NCBI RefSeq assembly: GCF_000332335.1 | Contig: NZ_KB235952.1 | Span: 338,319-402,318 of the forward strand | DNA from: Kamptonema formosum PCC 10802 | GTDB lineage: Bacteria > Cyanobacteriota > Cyanobacteriia > Cyanobacteriales > Oscillatoriaceae | Reading direction: 5' to 3' | Length of the DNA: 64,000 nt | In this document: piece after piece, positions 54,324 through 62,817 of the stretch | Layout: every line of letters starts with the position of its first letter | Numbering within the stretch: the stretch's first letter is position 1 | Translations under genes and position numbers: made by a program | Notes under the pieces: generated by a model | What the model was told of the DNA's origin: nothing | Databases searched by the model: none | What the model saw: only the letters and a program-made list of their open reading frames with translations

Positions 54324-55143
54324 ATCGCTTCTAAAAAGAAGACACGCTGAACAGCGAAGCGATTCAATTCCGATTTAAAGCATTGGCGGGAAATAAACCT
54401 CCCGCCAGTCAGCGCTCGCTTCTCACGGACGAGATGAAAGGCGGCGATTGTTCGACCGTTTAACCAAGATTGGGGCAAACCTTTCGGGGGTTGCCCCACA
54501 ATTTTATGCAATAGCTCGCAGGGTGCGTTCCTTCAGGGAACTGGCAGTCTTCCCCTGACCGTATAGAAGAATCCCCAGTGCTTGCTATAGCAGTATGCAC
54601 TTAGGTTAAAACATTAGACCTTCAGGGCAGCCAGACGCTGGCCTACGTCTATATCCCAGTAGTAATATGGGTTAGGACAATAGGAGCCGGAGTGCGAGGG
54701 TGCAAAAGAGGCCGTAATGTACGAACCTAAGTGGCTACTGCTATATTTCGATCGCCATTGTATTACAGGCTGGACTCCCACACCGGCAAGCAGAAAGCAC
54801 CCTGAGGGAAATGCTCACAAGGGCAGGCAGGGATTGTTACAAACGCACCCTACTGCGGCTGTGAGTGACATGCCGGTTAAGTCCCAGCGGCTGCATCACC
54901 GGCAGCCGGCTGGGAATGGCCCCCTGATGGACGCTGCCCTTTCATATGATAATTTCTATTCTGACAAGTGTATCGATGATTTGGCTAGAGCTACAGGAAT
55001 TCTTAACTGTTGACCGCTGTGTGGCACTGCGGCGAACGACGGCTCGCCCCTAGAGCCGGTCCGGCGCGGAACCCCCCCTGTCAGCCCTTCCAGCCAGAGG
55101 CAGGGAAGGAGAAACTGGAGGCTCAGACTCTAGATGCGCTCGC
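54324..55143. other. 820 bp intergenic region
   Basis: A hairpin at 54471-54498 is the only clear structure. A 98-codon frame (54717-55013) has no recognisable family or ribosome site and is not called. Direct repeats and RCCGGY motifs occur. Confidence 0.55.
54471..54498 (+). terminator. GGGGCAA hairpin, copy 2, probable terminator
   Basis: TGGGGCAA/TTGCCCCA around ACCTTTCGGGGG, followed by CAATTTTAT; about 150 bp beyond the peptidoglycan-binding gene. Confidence 0.5.
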
Positions 55144-56568
55144 CTACCTTAATTTCTGGTGAGAGAAATTAAATTCATATGCTCCGATGTCAATGCCGGC
55201 TCCTGAGGGTCTGCGATGTCCCTCAAAATCAGTCCCCGCCGCACTGATGGGGGTTCCCGCATCAATAGCCGGACTTGTGGGCAGAATCCTAAAATTGGCT
55301 ACCGCCGCATCCAGGGATGGATTGACAAATAGAGGATTAACGCCGATTAAATTCTTGGCTTGTCTGAGATTGGGCGAGCGTTTGCTATCTCTCTGGTTCC
55401 TAGCGCAACCCAGGTTATACTCCCACTTGTTATTCGTGGATTCCCCCTCAATAAAGTCTAGCCTGTCAGGATCTATCGCACACGCTATATTGTTGTAGAA
55501 TTGAATATTGCTGGAAAGGTAAGCCGATAGCTCCCCTTTTAAGTCTCCGTTTAAGTTGGCGGATTTGCTGTTGTAGGACGACGTATTATTCCTGACCGTT
55601 ACATTGTCGCTTTGAAAGATATGAATCCCCCGCCCGCCATTAGAAAAGACAATATTATTTTCAATCAGTGTTGAAGCGGTGTACTTGGCTCTAGGAGTTT
55701 GAGATTGCGCCTGCCGGAAGTCATCGATAATAATGCCGTTGCCATCCGTAATTTTTCCATCCTCTCTGGGAACTATGTTTTGATTGTAATAAGAGAGATT
55801 CCCTCGGATTATATTGTGAAAGCCAGGTTCGCTGTCAAAAGCGATAGCCTGATAAATGGAAATGCCGCTGCACTGGTAGTGCGACCTAAAGGCGTTGCGA
55901 TAAACGGTGTTCCCTTCAACATGCAGGTAATCTGTCTCTTGACCGGAAACCCCGCCACAGCCGGCATCATGAAGTTGATTGTTGATGATTCTTGTGTGAT
56001 GGTTTCCCTTTCCTACATGGATGGCAGAGCCGGTGAGAATGGAGGTGACGTCAAACCCGTTTATTTCTATGTAGTTCCCCTCCACTCTAAACGTCCCGTC
56101 CTGAGTTCCGATTACAAAGGGCTTGTGACCTGGGAAGGCTTGAAAGGCAATCCATCTATCAGGGGTTCCTGATTGTGTTACGGTAAGATTTTCCTGATAA
56201 GTTCCATTTTCAACATATACCAGATCGCCAGCTGCTACCTTTTGGTTGGCTTTTCCTATTGTTTTAAAGGGAAGCTCTGCTGTGCCGGGATTGCTATCAT
56301 TTCCTCGCTCGCAAGCGACATAATATATTGTGCCGGCGCTTTCCCTAGAGCCAAGGGATTGACTGATTCCTGGCACCCGAGCCGGTGTTAGGGCGGCGCT
56401 GCTATTACAACTTTGTACTTGATTGGCTTCTCGCACCGGCTCGACGGTGACTCGCTGGGATTGATGTTGCGAGAGGAAAGAACTCCTGCCCATCTGACCC
56501 ATAAAGATTGTAAGTAAAGCAGCAGTGAAAACTGTCAGAAAAGTTTTCATAACGCCAGCTTTCAACAT
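55144..56568 (-). CDS. Exported right-handed beta-helix protein
   Basis: 474 residues; the ATG at 56568 is chosen because AGGAG ends 9 bases upstream. An ATG at 56577 lies directly on that site. Signal sequence MLKAGVMKTFLTVFTAALLTIFM. Then YYVACERGNDSNPGTAELPFKTIGKANQKVAAGDLVYVENGTY, the DUF1565/pectate-lyase-like entry. About ten parallel beta-helix coils follow (HHTRIINNQLHDAG, NIIRGNLSYYN, NVTVRNNTSSYNS). The C-terminal PAIDAGTPI...GAGIDIGAYEF is the ending typical of this family. It is a candidate polysaccharide lyase, epimerase or hydrolase acting on the glycan of the adjacent locus; no catalytic residues could be assigned. Confidence 0.82.
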   Translation of the reverse strand: MLKAGVMKTFLTVFTAALLTIFMGQMGRSSFLSQHQSQRVTVEPVREANQVQSCNSSAALTPARVPGISQSLGSRESAGTIYYVACERGNDSNPGTAELPFKTIGKANQKVAAGDLVYVENGTYQENLTVTQSGTPDRWIAFQAFPGHKPFVIGTQDGTFRVEGNYIEINGFDVTSILTGSAIHVGKGNHHTRIINNQLHDAGCGGVSGQETDYLHVEGNTVYRNAFRSHYQCSGISIYQAIAFDSEPGFHNIIRGNLSYYNQNIVPREDGKITDGNGIIIDDFRQAQSQTPRAKYTASTLIENNIVFSNGGRGIHIFQSDNVTVRNNTSSYNSKSANLNGDLKGELSAYLSSNIQFYNNIACAIDPDRLDFIEGESTNNKWEYNLGCARNQRDSKRSPNLRQAKNLIGVNPLFVNPSLDAAVANFRILPTSPAIDAGTPISAAGTDFEGHRRPSGAGIDIGAYEFNFSHQKLR

Positions 56569-56667
56569 GGCACCCATCTCCTGATTGTTTGTGGGGTGTG
56601 ACCTGCGAGCTAGGGGGTGCAAAAACCCCCTCAGCCACAGGGAAGTTTTTCGCTTGCTTGTCACCGA

Positions 56668-57492
56668 TCACACCCTATCTACTCCCATCCTGTTGGGGCT
56701 TGCGAATAATTTCCAGCCAAACAAACTTGTGAGCCATTGAGCAAAAAACAGCAGCACAAATCGGGGATTGTGCTTCAAATGGCGTTTCCACAAACGTTTT
56801 GGCTCCATTGCTATGCGGAACAGCCATTCCAAGCCCGCCTCTTGCATCCAGCTGGGAGCTTGTTGGACGCGCCCCGAATGAAAATCAAAAGCCGCTCCCA
56901 CACCTATTATAACAGCAGGAATGCGATCCTGATGGGCTTTCATCCAAAGTTCCTGTTTCGGACAGCCAATACCGGTGAATAAAATCTGCGCTCCAGACTC
57001 CACAATACGCTCCGTGTAAGCTGCATCCTCCTCGGGCGTCAGGGGGCGAAATGGCGGTGCGATCTGGCAAACGATCTGAATTTCTGGGAAACGCTTGCGC
57101 AGGAATGCCACAAATGCCGCCAAGCTTTCTGCTGTGCCGCCGTACAGCCCAATTTTAATATCCGTGCGGGCTGCAGCTTCGCACACATATAAAGTTAGAG
57201 CCGGTCCGTAGACGCGAGAGGCATTTCTCACACCAAGCGCACGCAAAGCCCACACGAGAGGCATGCCATCAGGTGTGACTAAGGCAGCGCTGTTAACTAG
57301 ACGAGAAAAGGTTGGGCTGTCATAGGTTTCCATTGTCATGTGCACGTTAGAAACGCAGACGCAGTAGCTCTTTTTTGTTTGAGCCCAAGCTAAAATTCTT
57401 TCGGTTGCATCTTCATAGCTAGTAGCATCGACTCGCATGCCGAGTATGTAGCGATGTTCTAGCGGTGCTATTTTATCGAGCGATAATTGCAT
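56668..57492 (-). CDS. WecG/TagA/CpsF-family glycosyltransferase (GT26)
   Basis: 274 residues. ILGMRVDATSYEDATERILAWA, then VSNVHMTMETYDSPTFSRLVNSAALVTPDGMPLVWALR with the catalytic TPDGMPLV core, GLYGGTAESL, GIGCPKQELWM and GVGAAFDFHSGRVQQAPSWMQEAGLEWLFRIAMEPKRLWKRHL: every GT26 block is present. Family members add ManNAc(A) or similar sugars to lipid-linked intermediates at the membrane. It is the last glycosyltransferase of the exopolysaccharide locus. AGGATA precedes the ATG. Confidence 0.93.
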   Translation of the reverse strand: MQLSLDKIAPLEHRYILGMRVDATSYEDATERILAWAQTKKSYCVCVSNVHMTMETYDSPTFSRLVNSAALVTPDGMPLVWALRALGVRNASRVYGPALTLYVCEAAARTDIKIGLYGGTAESLAAFVAFLRKRFPEIQIVCQIAPPFRPLTPEEDAAYTERIVESGAQILFTGIGCPKQELWMKAHQDRIPAVIIGVGAAFDFHSGRVQQAPSWMQEAGLEWLFRIAMEPKRLWKRHLKHNPRFVLLFFAQWLTSLFGWKLFASPNRMGVDRV

Positions 57493-57542
57493 AGTATCCT
57501 ATCCTCCGGTTTTGCTATTAATACCACTTCCCTCGTTGCCTT

Positions 57543-57593
57543 CGTTCCCAGGTTCTGCCTGGGAACGGGCTTCTGGAGGCTCTGCCTCTTTTT
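57543..57593 (+). repeat. CGTTCCCAGG palindrome plus terminator-like hairpin
   Basis: CGTTCCCAGG/CCTGGGAACG around TTCTG (57543-57567), then GAGGC/GCCTC followed by TTTTT (57576-57593). The second hairpin is a good terminator on the plus strand, opposite to its neighbours. Repeat-family member, see 29513 and 60146. Confidence 0.65.
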
Positions 57594-57607
57594 CCCTCGG
57601 GAATAAA

Positions 57608-58783
57608 TCAGCTCTGAGCCGGCGCTTCTGCCAGCGCCATATCCTGTGCGATCGCAGAGGCGTATACCTGAAGTAAGGAAGACATGTAATTCTTGATATC
57701 AAGGGATTGAACGCGATTTCGACCGGCAGCTCCCAAGGCGAGTCTTAATCCCTCATCTTCAATCAGGCTTTGCATTGCTTGAACTAACTGCTGCTGGTTT
57801 CCTGGCTGAACGAAAAGACCGTTATGCCTGTCAGAAATAATCTCAGGAATTCCTCCGACTGGCGTCACGATTGCCGGCAAACCCCAAGCCATTGCCTCAA
57901 GCATGGACATCGGCAGACCCTCGTTGTAAGAAGGCAGCACAAATGCATCAGCATTCGCCAAAAGTTCATCGCGCTCTGCGGGACTTATCCAGGATAAAAC
58001 TGTAACCCGTTCCTCAATACCCAGCTCTCGAACTAGCTGTTGAGCCATTTCCACATCCCCATTGCCAGCCAGGACTAATTTGGCGCGATTTCTCTGCTTT
58101 TCGGGAAGTGCGGCAAACGCCTTAATCAGGTCAAATGCTCCCTTGTCTTGCTGGGGGAACGCAACAACCGATTTAGCCATTTCAAGCGCTCCGCCGCGTT
58201 TTCCAATCCGTCCCAAGAAGACAAAGGTCACTTGCTCGTTCCCTGTGCGCAGCGGGACTGCCGGTGGCAGCTTTACTGGATTGTGCAGCACAGCAATCTG
58301 GCTTTCGTCAAGCGCAAAGTTTTCCAGAAAATAAGCTTTCCAACTTTCAGACAGGACTATGAATTTTGTGCAGCTGCCAAATAAAAGCGCTAAAAACTTC
58401 TGAACCGGGCGCGGGAGCTTGGCGAAAAATTCTTCATAGGTTGCTCCGTGACTGTGTGGGACGACCGGCTTGCGGAACCCCAGAGCGAGCAGGGTAAGAA
58501 TCGCTTTGCGAAAAGTGCTTCCCCTTTCTGAGAAATGGATATGGATGACATCCGCTTTGCCGGTTAGGAGCGTCAGCAAAAGTGTCTGAGCCGCTTTCAG
58601 GAAGACCCGCACATTATGAATGGCAGAGCCTTGAGCGAAGGTAGCGACGTGATGGATTTTAACATTTGAAGGGGCGTTTTCGAGGATCAGCTTTTCAACT
58701 GAAGTAATTCCTCCCTTGACATCAAGACCGGCTCCCAGCATCAGCACTCGTGTCTGTGCCGGTTGAGTGGTAAATGTATTCAT
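57608..58783 (-). CDS. Glycosyltransferase, GT4 family
   Basis: 391 residues. GT-B fold: N-terminal VLMLGAGLDVKGGITSVEKLIL with the glycine loop, DVIHIHFSERGS and VVPHSHGATYEEFF; C-terminal FVFLGRIGKRGGALEM (split by an unusual insert), KLVLAGNG, and the EX7E region ADAFVLPSYNEGLPMSMLEAMAWGLPAIVTPVGGIPEII, which is complete. Retaining transferase using nucleotide-sugar donor, at the cytoplasmic face. 17 bp after the O-antigen ligase-type gene's end, same operon. Confidence 0.93.
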   Translation of the reverse strand: MNTFTTQPAQTRVLMLGAGLDVKGGITSVEKLILENAPSNVKIHHVATFAQGSAIHNVRVFLKAAQTLLLTLLTGKADVIHIHFSERGSTFRKAILTLLALGFRKPVVPHSHGATYEEFFAKLPRPVQKFLALLFGSCTKFIVLSESWKAYFLENFALDESQIAVLHNPVKLPPAVPLRTGNEQVTFVFLGRIGKRGGALEMAKSVVAFPQQDKGAFDLIKAFAALPEKQRNRAKLVLAGNGDVEMAQQLVRELGIEERVTVLSWISPAERDELLANADAFVLPSYNEGLPMSMLEAMAWGLPAIVTPVGGIPEIISDRHNGLFVQPGNQQQLVQAMQSLIEDEGLRLALGAAGRNRVQSLDIKNYMSSLLQVYASAIAQDMALAEAPAQS

Positions 58784-58800
58784 AACAGAGCCTCCTTAAG

Positions 58801-60096
58801 TTAAACAGCGATCGGTTTGTTCAGATTTGAAACTGAGAGAGATGAAAACGCTTTATTCTCTTCTGGTTCTGGCGGCAAGAGCATTGATAAAACTGCCGCT
58901 ACATACAGCACCCAACAAATATCATTTCGCACCAGCAGCGAACTTTCGGTTATGTTAACCAAAATCTGGAAGAGCATCACAATAAAAGGCCAATAACCTT
59001 CTGAAGTTCTAGTCAGGCGCACCCAAGCTAGTCCCTTAACTAAATGGATAAAAAATCCCATCAAATAGAGGGAGACTCCTAATAAGCCCAAACTGAGCCA
59101 GAGATCCAGTAAGCCATTGTGGGCGTCTGGCGGCTGCCAGCCGGTGGCGTACCAGACCATCGCAGAAGGTCCATTCAAGCCGCGCCAAAAACCGCTGTAC
59201 CCATAGCCGAGCCAAGGGCGTTTCCAGATCATATCCAGCACACAAGGCCACAATTCTGTACGGCCAGTAAGTGTTGCATCCTTACCTAACGATCCTAGCA
59301 GAGCGTCTGCGGCAACGGAAATCCCTATATATAAGATTGCGCTTGCGGTTGCTATGGCGATGGCGGCAGGAACCAGCCGGTCGAACCGCCATCGCAAACT
59401 CTGGCAGACAAAGAAAGCGGCGGTAATAGTGATAAAATTTCCCAAGGATGAGGAAGAAGTTGACAGTAAGATCAGCGCCAGCGACAAGCTAAAGCCGAAC
59501 CAGAGAAGCCAGCGATGTTTTTTCGCCCCACTCGCCAGGAGCAAAAAGACAGCTGAACTCAGAACCATCATTTTGCCGAGAACGTTTTTATGGGTATAGA
59601 TTCCCCGCCAAGCTCCTGCGTGGAGCCCACCCATAAGCCCGTATTGTGGGAGCGCCACAACAAACAGGACACTCAGCACTATCGACAGAGCAAACGTCCA
59701 ACCCAGTAACTTTAACTGCTGTTTCGGGCTATAGCGGGTCGCTAAGTAGAGTCCGAACAGCGAAGTCCCGATTAGAGCTATAGCGCGGCTTAGGGTTTTT
59801 TCCGGTGCGGAAGACCAAAACAGGGAGACTAGAGCCAGCCCCACTAATAGCCAGATAAACCTATCTTTACTCAGGACATAAGCCACCTTCTTCCAGCGCG
59901 CCATAAGCAGAAAAAAGGACAGAGCATAATTTAAAAGGAAGAGAAGGTACGTCAGAGAGTTGTCCATCTCTTCTACATTTATTCCATCCTCCTCATTGGC
60001 ACCCCCTACGATAAGGACAGTTATCGGCCCCCCTGTATAGAGCATCAAGAATAGAGCTGTGAATGCCGGCTCAGCCAATCGGAGAAGTGTTTTCAT
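58801..60096 (-). CDS. O-antigen ligase/Wzy-type polymerase, membrane protein
   Basis: 431 residues with about eleven hydrophobic helices. Signature of the Wzy_C/O-antigen ligase family: GAWRGIYTHKNVLGKMM, LTGRTELWPCVLDMIWKRPWLGYGYSGFW and QPPDAHNGLLDLWLSLGLLGVSLYLMGF (conserved HNGLLD). It would polymerise or ligate lipid-linked oligosaccharide on the outer face of the cytoplasmic membrane. Because a Wzx flippase and a BY-kinase are in the same locus, the polymerase role (Wzy) is the more likely one. Confidence 0.9.
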   Translation of the reverse strand: MKTLLRLAEPAFTALFLMLYTGGPITVLIVGGANEEDGINVEEMDNSLTYLLFLLNYALSFFLLMARWKKVAYVLSKDRFIWLLVGLALVSLFWSSAPEKTLSRAIALIGTSLFGLYLATRYSPKQQLKLLGWTFALSIVLSVLFVVALPQYGLMGGLHAGAWRGIYTHKNVLGKMMVLSSAVFLLLASGAKKHRWLLWFGFSLSLALILLSTSSSSLGNFITITAAFFVCQSLRWRFDRLVPAAIAIATASAILYIGISVAADALLGSLGKDATLTGRTELWPCVLDMIWKRPWLGYGYSGFWRGLNGPSAMVWYATGWQPPDAHNGLLDLWLSLGLLGVSLYLMGFFIHLVKGLAWVRLTRTSEGYWPFIVMLFQILVNITESSLLVRNDICWVLYVAAVLSMLLPPEPEENKAFSSLSVSNLNKPIAV

Positions 60097-60145
60097 GAGC
60101 GGAGGGTATCCCTATTTTGGATTTTGGATTTTGGATTTTGCCCCT

Positions 60146-60170
60146 CGTTCCCAGGCTCTGCCTGGGAACG
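60146..60170. repeat. CGTTCCCAGG palindrome
   Basis: CGTTCCCAGG/CCTGGGAACG around CTCTG, between two genes of the polysaccharide operon, next to a TTTTGGA simple repeat (60115-60139). Confidence 0.65.
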
Positions 60171-60238
60171 CTGCTTAGGAAGCAGAGCCTCCTTTTTCCA
60201 ACAAGCAACATTATTAGCGCAATAGCTTACTATATATC

Positions 60239-61228
60239 TCAACTTTGCATTACAGGTATTTTTTTCTTTCTATTCCTAGGCGGGTTTTGGCGCTTAAAAT
60301 CCCAGAAAAATCCCCGGATTTGCTGCCGGACATCCTGAGGGAGCAGCCACATCGCCAAATACAGCAAGTAATCAGTGGGTCTGAGTTGGCCAAATCGCAC
60401 AGCTTCCCGCAGCAGAGGCCAAAACACTTTCCAATCGCGCTGTAAGGACGCCTGCGGACTCACAACGGTGACAATAAAGCCTGAATAAGCCCGCCGTGTT
60501 ACTAGATTGCGGACCGATCGAATCCAGTCCAGAGAATATTGCCAGTCGTTTATGTTGCTTAAGGATTTGCGCCCTAGCTCTGTATTCCAGATAGCTACAG
60601 GTTCAGGCACAAACTCCAGCCCCACACCTTCCAAGGCGCTCACCCGAAGCAGCCAGTCCCAATCCTCATGTCGGGGCAAGTTTTTTTGAAAAGGCAGCTT
60701 TTTAAGTAACTCTTTTTTTGTAAAAAAGGTAGAAGTTTGGATAAACCCTTCTCCCACAAACAAAGAGTTGCGAGCGAAAAGGTATTCGCTCAGGGGTTCA
60801 GAGGGTGCTGGCAGCCTTCTTGGCCAAACAAATTCACCTTTTGGGTTGCGGGCAATCAAGCAACTGGCGACAACGGGAAAAGCGTGACATGAGTGAGTGG
60901 CTAATTCCAGCTGCCGGTCGAGCTTTTGGGGAAGCCATTCGTCATCATCATCTAGGAAAGCTATCCAAGCGCCTTTTGCCGCGCCAACACCGGCATTTCT
61001 GGCAGCTGATGCGCCCACATTCACTGGCAGCGCTATGACTTTCAGTCTGGGATCTTCTATCTGCTTGAGTTCTTTTACCGTGGCCCGATCTGGCCCATCC
61101 ACCACCACAATCACTTCTATCGATTTCAGGGTTTGGCCCAGGGCACTCCTGACTGCCCTGCTGGCAAGGTGAGGTCTATTTCGCGAAGGAATCACCACGC
61201 TCACCATTTCTTCGAGAGTTTCATTCAT
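60239..61228 (-). CDS. Glycosyltransferase, GT2 family
   Basis: 329 residues from the ATG at 61228; the frame opens earlier, but those codons run into a palindromic element. GT-A fold: VSVVIPSRNRPHLASRAVRSAL, VIVVVDGPD, NVGASAARNAGVGAAKGAWIAFLDDDDEWLP (the DDD/DxD metal site), then RHEDWDWLLRVSA (acceptor/catalytic ED). Inverting transferase, cytoplasmic side of the membrane; donor sugar unknown. Ends in a basic tail (KRQNPPRNRKKKIP). Confidence 0.93.
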   Translation of the reverse strand: MNETLEEMVSVVIPSRNRPHLASRAVRSALGQTLKSIEVIVVVDGPDRATVKELKQIEDPRLKVIALPVNVGASAARNAGVGAAKGAWIAFLDDDDEWLPQKLDRQLELATHSCHAFPVVASCLIARNPKGEFVWPRRLPAPSEPLSEYLFARNSLFVGEGFIQTSTFFTKKELLKKLPFQKNLPRHEDWDWLLRVSALEGVGLEFVPEPVAIWNTELGRKSLSNINDWQYSLDWIRSVRNLVTRRAYSGFIVTVVSPQASLQRDWKVFWPLLREAVRFGQLRPTDYLLYLAMWLLPQDVRQQIRGFFWDFKRQNPPRNRKKKIPVMQS

Positions 61229-61267
61229 AGTAGACCAGCCTAATTCAATATAACATGAGTTTTTCAA

Positions 61268-61313
61268 AAACACTTCTCCAGAAACCAGGTGTCTTTAAGA
61301 AACCTGGTTTCTA
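61268..61313. repeat. Dispersed palindrome overlapping a gene end
   Basis: CCAGAAACCAGGTGTCTTTAAG and AAGAAACCTGGTTTCTAG face each other. The palindrome holds the last codons and the TAA stop of the flippase gene that follows. Confidence 0.75.
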
Positions 61314-62725
61314 GATATTGCCGCTCTCCCGACGGCAGAAAAGCCCAGAACACCCATCAGGAGCAAATAAGCCAAACTCGCAGCGACGGCAGTCAGCAGG
61401 AAGTTTTGACTGATTTCCTGTAGAATCAGGAATACAGCTAGCATAAACACGCTGATCAGCAGGGGCCGGCGCAGAATCCCCCACCAGTGGATCGAAAACA
61501 GGCGGGTGCGGACGGCATACATATATTGGCTGCAGGCACTGATGTTCATTAGCAGCGCCGCTATCGCCGCACCGAGCAACTGATATTGCGATACCAGCAC
61601 CACACTGAACAACCCACCTAACACATTGGTGACGCTAACTTCTCGCAAGTTAACTCGCTCCAACCCATTCGCCACAAGTAAAGAGCTGAGCGGTCGGATG
61701 AAGGATACGGCAACAAGTCCCAACGCCACCACCTTCAGGGCTGCAGTCGCCTCAGCAAAGCTAGGATCTCGATAGATAAAAATTAGTAAATCGCCCCCCA
61801 TAAAGTATAGCCCGACCAGCAAGGGCAATGCCACGCACAGCAAAATCTCAGCAATACTTTCGACCAGGTGACGCTGCTTTTCCTTTCCGAGGGTGACAGC
61901 TTTCGAGAGGCTGGGAAAAACAGCCAAGACAACGCTCTGTGCCAGAATCTCAAAGGGCTGCATCAATTGCGCCACACCTCCGAAAAGTCCAACCACAACC
62001 TCGCCCCCTAAGAGTGACAGGATAAGGACCTGCATTCTGCCGCTGAGCGCCGCCACACCCTCGATCGCTACCAGTGTGCGGGCAGCCCTCACAGTGTGCC
62101 AAATAAACTCCCAGTTAATCTGCCATTTTGGTTTGACTGTCCGTGCGAGCAAGACCCATTCAATCAAAAGAATCAAAAATTCAGAAATCACAAAGATTCC
62201 AGCCAGAAAGCTGACCCCAAAGTTCAGCTTCATCGCCCACACCATCACCCCTACGCGCAGGATGTACACCGGCACTGTGCTCGCCGCAATCAGGTGCATC
62301 TTTTCTTGCGCCTGAAAAATCGCCTCAGTAACGTTAGAGAGCGAAAACGGGAGAATCGCCAAACCCAGGACGTAGCAAACAGTCGAGGTGTCGGAACTGT
62401 AGGGGAGCGCGAAAACAGCCGCGAACAGCAGGGCATAGCCGGTGAGGCTGAAAAGCAACTGCAACAGAGTGCCGCTCACCAAATACACCGGCGTTTCTTG
62501 GGGATGGCGCGACAGCTCTCGCGTGAACAGCGTTTTGAACCCCTGTGCGGCGACGCTCATGAAGATAAAATAGTAAGTGAAGGCCAGCAAATACTGCCCT
62601 AACTCATACGGGCCAAGAAGGCGAGCGATCCAGGCAAACAGCACAAAACTCGTGAGGCTCTGCGCCAGCCGGTTGACCGCCATTGAGAGAGAATTTCCTA
62701 CTACTTTGCGCCGTCCCATTATCAT
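61295..62725 (-). CDS. Wzx-type polysaccharide flippase (MATE/MVF superfamily)
   Basis: 476 residues, about fourteen hydrophobic helices. Begins GRRKVVGNSLSMAVNRLAQSLTSFVLFAWIARLLGPYELGQYLLA, the standard polysaccharide-transport entry. Internal segment PFSLSNVTEAIFQAQEKMHLIA and RPLSSLLVANGLERVNL are also family-like. It would flip lipid-linked repeat units outward for Wzy. The final residues RNQVS and the stop come from the dispersed palindrome, so the original C-terminus has been replaced or extended by the insertion. Confidence 0.92.
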   Translation of the reverse strand: MIMGRRKVVGNSLSMAVNRLAQSLTSFVLFAWIARLLGPYELGQYLLAFTYYFIFMSVAAQGFKTLFTRELSRHPQETPVYLVSGTLLQLLFSLTGYALLFAAVFALPYSSDTSTVCYVLGLAILPFSLSNVTEAIFQAQEKMHLIAASTVPVYILRVGVMVWAMKLNFGVSFLAGIFVISEFLILLIEWVLLARTVKPKWQINWEFIWHTVRAARTLVAIEGVAALSGRMQVLILSLLGGEVVVGLFGGVAQLMQPFEILAQSVVLAVFPSLSKAVTLGKEKQRHLVESIAEILLCVALPLLVGLYFMGGDLLIFIYRDPSFAEATAALKVVALGLVAVSFIRPLSSLLVANGLERVNLREVSVTNVLGGLFSVVLVSQYQLLGAAIAALLMNISACSQYMYAVRTRLFSIHWWGILRRPLLISVFMLAVFLILQEISQNFLLTAVAASLAYLLLMGVLGFSAVGRAAISRNQVS

Positions 62726-62817
62726 AATAACTCATTCCCCAAACTAGCGTCAACTTCTCCGAAAAACTAAAACTTCAAAACAAGCCCGCAACCGCCGGCA
62801 GCCATCAGTCATGCCGT

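Noticed and set aside
54717-55013. 98-codon frame after the peptidoglycan-binding gene
   Set aside because: No recognisable domain, no ribosome site, odd composition.
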